49,102 nucleotides of DNA from Proteobacteria bacterium UBA7415 (GTDB lineage: Bacteria; Pseudomonadota; Gammaproteobacteria; Arenicellales; Arenicellaceae): positions 1 through 49,102 of the forward strand of contig DKML01000002.1 in assembly GCA_002470515.1 (NCBI GenBank), read 5' to 3'. The notes below the pieces were generated by a model, which was not told the origin of the DNA, did no database searches, and was given only the letters and a program-made list of their open reading frames with translations. Position numbers and translations under genes: made by a program. Every line of letters begins with the position of its first letter. Position 1 is the stretch's first letter. Positions 45,204 to 49,102 of this stretch are shown here, one piece after another.

Positions 45204-46202
45204 CTAATCAAACAGTAAAGTTACGATAATCGCGATGATAGAAGCCATGGTTGAGTCACTGGGGTTAGGGTCTGGCGGTGTAATACCCAGCCTACTTTCA
45301 AGAGTAAAGGAGTCCCGCGAAACATTATTAATGCCCTTAAAGTAACAAGAGGCTAATAGTTGATCAAACTCACAAAACAGAGCTCCATGAGTTGCGCCTT
45401 GGTCTAACGTTTGGATCGCCGCCCACCATGCACCACTTAATTGCTGCGGGCGAACACTCTTTCCGCCCAGACCCGAAACAAATGCGAATGATTGGCCCTT
45501 ATCAATTTCCATATGACTGTTGTTATGAACAATTGTTTGTTGTTTAAAATTACTCATTAGGAAAGTACGGGAATAAGAATGCTCATGTCCGGTCGCTATA
45601 ATCCCACCGTTGCGCAAGCAAGCTTGGTACACTCCCCAACCAGTTTCGTCTTTCTTTCCGCCTACTTGCATTTTTCTTTGGTTCTTGTGCCAGCTACAAA
45701 TCCGCCACTTCGCCTGACTAGTGGCAAATGATTGATCTATGTATTCTTCGTAGCCATCTTCTGCTAGCACCCCCTCTACCTCACTAATGCCGGGTGCGAC
45801 CTGAACAATTTCAATTCCTTTGAATTGACATAACGCCTTGACTCCGATTTCGCCAGTGCAGGTCAGTTCAGGAATTCGATTAATGCGTGCGGTGATGAAC
45901 TGTTTATAGCTCGGCCATTCATACTCCTCATGGTTGCCCACCACCGTCAGAACTGGAAAATCAACCCCCAGAATCCTGTCTAAATTAGCCTCCCAGATTG
46001 CGGCAGTGTCGGGGTCATAACCTAAATCACCCTGAATCAGTAAGAGTTGAGTGCCTTCTGATTCGACCAATTGGAGCACCGCTTGTGCATTAACATCGGT
46101 GCCTTGGTCGCCGATAAACGCTACCTTCACTGGCTGCGCTGTGGCGCCACTGATTAACAGGACGTAAAAAAGAACAATCAGAACAGATTTTTTGAGCCAC
46201 AT
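45204..46202 (-). CDS. Calcineurin-like phosphoesterase, secreted and membrane anchored
   Basis: From the ATG at 46202 the protein has 332 residues: a signal peptide (KKSVLIVLFYVLLISGATA), a metallophosphoesterase domain, and a C-terminal hydrophobic tail (MASIIAIIVTLLF). The two-metal motifs are complete: GDQG, GDLGYD, GNHEEY, a histidine in CSWHKNQ and GHEHSYSR. It resembles purple acid phosphatase or alkaline phosphatase-like members. The C-terminal tail could anchor it to the membrane. An in-frame ATG at 46241 is an alternative start. Its substrate is unknown; it converges with the glycosyltransferase gene. Confidence 0.85.
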   Translation of the reverse strand: MWLKKSVLIVLFYVLLISGATAQPVKVAFIGDQGTDVNAQAVLQLVESEGTQLLLIQGDLGYDPDTAAIWEANLDRILGVDFPVLTVVGNHEEYEWPSYKQFITARINRIPELTCTGEIGVKALCQFKGIEIVQVAPGISEVEGVLAEDGYEEYIDQSFATSQAKWRICSWHKNQRKMQVGGKKDETGWGVYQACLRNGGIIATGHEHSYSRTFLMSNFKQQTIVHNNSHMEIDKGQSFAFVSGLGGKSVRPQQLSGAWWAAIQTLDQGATHGALFCEFDQLLASCYFKGINNVSRDSFTLESRLGITPPDPNPSDSTMASIIAIIVTLLFD

Positions 46203-46340
46203 GATTTGATCAGCAAAAGACGTTGAATCCATCTTAGTCATCGGTTCAGGTCACCGTAAGAAACAGGCTTATGCTATCGAGCGACAAGATGGTGCAATGT
46301 GATGATTTGGGGGGAAGCTTGATTCAAAATAAAGGCTAGC

Positions 46341-46706
46341 CTAGTTCTGTGAGCGGTTAGCCAAAAACAATACCAGCATCGCGAGAATCGCCGGAAAAGC
46401 TTGTGTAAAGAAAATACTTGGCTTAGCGGTAAGTGCTCCAAAAACACCCGCCACAATTACACAAGCAAGAAAAAACACCTTTACATCTGTGCTGTCTCGC
46501 AACAACCCCCAGAACAAACCAGCGGCAAGGAAGCCGTTATATAAGCCTTGGTTCATGGCCAGTACTGCTGAACTGCTGGACACTTCAGGCGTCATACTAA
46601 AGATCTTACGCCCTATTTCGTGGTCCCAAAAAAACATCTCTAAAACCAAGATACCGCAATGGGATAACGCAACAAATGTGACCAAAATTAAAGCTAGCAC
46701 TTTCAT
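46341..46706 (-). CDS. DUF1304 integral membrane protein
   Basis: The 121-residue protein has four membrane segments and the family pattern LVLEMFFWDHEIGRKIFSMTPE followed by AMNQGLYNGFLAAGLFWGL. Length is typical for DUF1304. It lies about 140 nt upstream of the phosphoesterase gene on the same strand. The biochemical role of DUF1304 is unknown. Confidence 0.9.
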   Translation of the reverse strand: MKVLALILVTFVALSHCGILVLEMFFWDHEIGRKIFSMTPEVSSSSAVLAMNQGLYNGFLAAGLFWGLLRDSTDVKVFFLACVIVAGVFGALTAKPSIFFTQAFPAILAMLVLFLANRSQN

Positions 46707-47066
46707 GTCAATAAGGCTCTTCGTTATTGAATTAGTCCGACTGTAGCACGAGCAGAACGCTCTTCGATACTTTTGCCATCAGGCTCTATTTAATTGCGCA
46801 TGGTATTAAACGTCTCAGAGCCAGTTATATTCCAACGCCCGTTTTGTGCATATCGGAGCGTTGTGGCTAGGCCAATATCACCTGATCTTAGTGTTAAAAA
46901 GGTTATACAAGCGCCTGTCGCGGTTATGTCCAAATAACCATAAGCGCCACAATAAGTTAACATGTTACAGCCGACAACATAGACAACACGACAACATAGA
47001 TAACTCGCCTTATTTCAATTCGTGCTGTATGCTCGCCGCAAAATTTTTACTCGCGGGCTAACCATC
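46707..47066. other. Upstream region of the STELLO-like pair
   Basis: This 360-nt gap between divergent genes has no coding frame of note. A small direct-repeat cluster lies at 46973-47000. A GTG-start extension of the following gene to 47022 is possible but I prefer the ATG at 47067. Confidence 0.45.
46973..47000. repeat. Short direct repeats GACAACATA / GACAACAC
   Basis: GACAACATAGA occurs at 46973-46983 and 46990-47000 with GACAACAC between them at 46982-46989, so the heptamer GACAACA is repeated three times with an 8-9 bp period. It lies 70-90 nt upstream of the first STELLO-like gene. Confidence 0.6.
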
Positions 47067-47942
47067 ATGTCTTTTTTTAACAAATATGTTGCTACGATTA
47101 GACTCGTTTGGGACTCGATCTTACGGTGGTCGCGAGGGTCGCCGATGAGAAATACAATCTTAATAATTAATTTCAACTTTGCAGAAGACCTAGCCAATAA
47201 AGAAACGCTTAAAAAACTTTATTCCCCCCACTTCAAGACACTTATTTTCTACTCTGACCATGGTTGCGGCGATGAATATAGCGACGTTCACTATCTAGCG
47301 ACAGAAAAAGGGTTCTTCACCCAGATGATCTTCGTGCATTTTTATGAAAACTATTATGCTGAATTACAAGATTCAGACGGCGTTTTCTACCTTCATGACG
47401 ACTGTATTTTGAACACAAAAACACTGCATAAAATAACGCCAACGAAAGCCATAACATACCCTACTGGACAGGTTAAATTTAAGAGTTACTTCTTTGAATT
47501 TCACGAAGAAAAAACAAGTCACCGTTGGCACCATCTCGATGGGGCTTATGGTCTGAAAGCTTTATCCACACTTGCCGCTGATCTTGAGGTTGGTGATGAT
47601 ATGAAGTTCATTTCATATGGCTTTAGTGATTTCTTTTTGATACCTAAACACTATTGGGAAAAAGATTTTGTCGATTTCCTAAATATAACCTATACGCATC
47701 GCCTTTTTCTTGAAATTGCCATCCCGACAGCCATTGCTAATTTTGTCGGCAAAAACTTCGATGACACAGCAATTTTTCAGTCGCTGAAGCTAAAAGTACT
47801 TTGGCGCGAGTCGAGAAATTTTACTAAGCTAGATCTGCGCAAATGGATTTTAGAAGACCGATATGACGTGATACACCCAATTAAAATGCGCGCAAATCCA
47901 TGGATGAAACGAGAATTGGAAAGGAGTTTTCGCATCAAATGA
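47067..47942 (+). CDS. Glycosyltransferase-like protein resembling the C-terminal half of STELLO (DUF288) proteins
   Basis: From the ATG at 47067 the protein has 291 residues. It contains DSDGVFYLHDDCILNTKTLH with His-Asp-Asp near residues 110-112, and YTHRLFLEIAIPTAIANFVG. As I recall them, plant STELLO proteins carry a similar FLFLQDDTVLNYWNLL block and a conserved segment like the second one in their C-terminal half. A shorter start at 47145 (MRNTILIINFNF) has a better ribosome binding site (GAGGG) and would remove a basic, partly hydrophobic extension. The stop overlaps the next gene start in an ATGA arrangement. Function is unknown; nucleotide-sugar-dependent glycan synthesis is an inference. 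Confidence 0.6.
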   Translation: MSFFNKYVATIRLVWDSILRWSRGSPMRNTILIINFNFAEDLANKETLKKLYSPHFKTLIFYSDHGCGDEYSDVHYLATEKGFFTQMIFVHFYENYYAELQDSDGVFYLHDDCILNTKTLHKITPTKAITYPTGQVKFKSYFFEFHEEKTSHRWHHLDGAYGLKALSTLAADLEVGDDMKFISYGFSDFFLIPKHYWEKDFVDFLNITYTHRLFLEIAIPTAIANFVGKNFDDTAIFQSLKLKVLWRESRNFTKLDLRKWILEDRYDVIHPIKMRANPWMKRELERSFRIK

Positions 47943-48916
47943 AATCCGTAGTGATTACCTCAACAAATAAACTTGAGGACACCTTCATAGACAGGTTTTT
48001 GACTCAAGACAATCAGGTTGTTGTCGTGGGTGATGTGAAGACTGACGCCGCATCATATGAAAATCAACAGCTTATCTATATCCCAATAGAGTGCGAGTCA
48101 CACCAGACGTTCGAAAGAGAACTACCCACCAACCACTATTGCAGAAAAAATCTAGGGTACCTGAGCGCCATCAACTCTGGCGCCACTTCGATTTTGGATA
48201 CCGACGACGATAACTATCCAATAGGTGACATAAATAGTTGGGGGAATTTCGAATTAAAAAAAGTCACTAGCCCTAGAATACCCAACATATTAACCGAATT
48301 TTCTGATCGCCCTATCTGGGCTAGAGGCTACCCACTAGAGTACATAAACAAAGCTCAACCCATCGAGACACAGTCAATATCTCAAGCCGATTTTGCCAAT
48401 GTCGGGATTGTTCAGAGCCTCGTCGATGGAAACCCCGACGTAGACGCCATATATCGACTGACGTCTAGCGAATACACCGATGACTTTCGCTTTAAAGATG
48501 CGCTTGGTTTCGTATTCGCAGAAGGTGTGTTCTCCCAAGGTAATACGCAAGCCACTTTATGGTCTAAACCAGAGATTTTTCATTTACTCTACATACCATC
48601 GACTGTGTCATTTAGGTTCTGTGACATTTTAAAGATGTATATAGCACAGCGCTGCATGTGGGAATATGGACTCAATTTCGCTGTGGTCTCTCCTTTTTTT
48701 CGCCAGGTACGTAATGCGCACGATTACATGGAAGATTTTAAATCCGAAACAAGTATGTATATTTCGGTACTAGAGCTGTTGTCGAGCATCCTTCCTAATA
48801 TAAAACTTTATGGCGATAAAGAAGATTTGATACGTGTTTACGAAGTCTTGATAAAAAAAGGGATGGTGCAGAAAGAAGAGCTGCGATTACTGAAGTTATT
48901 TTTAGAAAGAACTTAA
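47939..48916 (+). CDS. STELLO/DUF288-family glycosyltransferase-like protein
   Basis: I place the start at the ATG at 47939 (325 residues), supported by AAGGAG upstream and by the ATGA overlap with the preceding stop. It opens KSVVITSTNKLEDTF and holds the motif RKNLGYLSAINSGATSILDTDDDN, where DTDDDN near residues 87-92 is a DxD-like metal site. This block, and later RGYPLEYI, match the DUF288 domain of STELLO proteins, known from plants and animals, where STELLO helps cellulose synthase assembly in the Golgi. FSQGNTQATLW and IPSTVSFRFCDILKMYIAQR are further conserved-looking blocks. Both halves are thus separate genes here. Substrate unknown. Confidence 0.7.
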   Translation: MKSVVITSTNKLEDTFIDRFLTQDNQVVVVGDVKTDAASYENQQLIYIPIECESHQTFERELPTNHYCRKNLGYLSAINSGATSILDTDDDNYPIGDINSWGNFELKKVTSPRIPNILTEFSDRPIWARGYPLEYINKAQPIETQSISQADFANVGIVQSLVDGNPDVDAIYRLTSSEYTDDFRFKDALGFVFAEGVFSQGNTQATLWSKPEIFHLLYIPSTVSFRFCDILKMYIAQRCMWEYGLNFAVVSPFFRQVRNAHDYMEDFKSETSMYISVLELLSSILPNIKLYGDKEDLIRVYEVLIKKGMVQKEELRLLKLFLERT

Positions 48917-49102
48917 GCCAACGTTCTGCTGTTGGATAAGACTAAGCTAAAACACCAATTTTAAGAATTATTGGGGTAAGTCTTTCTAAAGGTGGCCGTC
49001 CATATTATTAGACCAATCCAGTTCCCCAGGCTTACATGGCCTGGTCTATAAGCTTTCACAAAAAAATGGATCGTCACTCAGATGCAATTCAACCAACGAC
49101 AG

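Noticed and set aside
42479..48916. Mobile element or prophage
   Set aside because: The region looks accessory, but I see no transposase, integrase, inverted terminal repeats, tRNA boundary or phage structural genes.

Overview
The window looks like chromosomal DNA of a Gammaproteobacterium, probably marine. The order plsX-fabD-fabG-acpP-fabF-pabC-mltG-tmk-holB-pilZ-tatD, a Pseudomonas-type PilZ and FabY, TrhO, AcpH and HtpX all point to that class. I cannot name a genus. I see no rRNA, tRNA, CRISPR array, insertion sequence or prophage.

Layout. 1-730 is a gene-free, AT-rich stretch ending in a probable terminator. 731-11499 is a minus-strand block for fatty acid and cell envelope synthesis (rpmF, plsX, fabD, fabG, acpP, fabF, pabC, mltG), followed by tmk, holB, pilZ and tatD. 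It differs from the textbook cluster in two ways: fabH is missing between plsX and fabD, and yceD is missing next to rpmF. A separate fabY at 22851-24746, divergent from a GlxA-type AraC regulator, could supply the initiating ketoacyl synthase. 11751-22201 holds accessory genes: a PvdQ-like acylase lipoprotein, an NCS2-like permease, a secreted NTF2-like protein, a CREST-family ceramidase-like membrane protein, an MDR reductase, acpH and trhO. 24862-36525 carries the regulator, a DUF1330 protein, htpX, a TerB-like gene, a complete DctP-DctQ-DctM TRAP transporter with a trailing alpha/beta hydrolase, mfd and a YgjP-like metallopeptidase. 36608-41823 has an M20 peptidase, a DUF4267-like membrane protein, a glutamate dehydrogenase interrupted by one in-frame stop, and a metK that reads as the Bacteroidota type.

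42479-48916 looks like an accessory island: an interrupted PPC-domain secreted protein, an HxRRGD-type glycosyltransferase, a membrane-anchored calcineurin-like phosphoesterase, a DUF1304 protein, and two overlapping genes that resemble the two halves of eukaryotic STELLO/DUF288 glycosyltransferase-like proteins, in reversed order.

Most notable points: the split STELLO-like gene pair; three lesioned reading frames (GNAT at 22.2-22.8 kb, gdhA at 39.8 kb, PPC protein at 43.5 kb), each explained by a single-base change, which means either real gene decay or sequence error; a probable cross-phylum metK; and loss of fabH with fabY present. All family assignments come from reading motifs; no database search was run.
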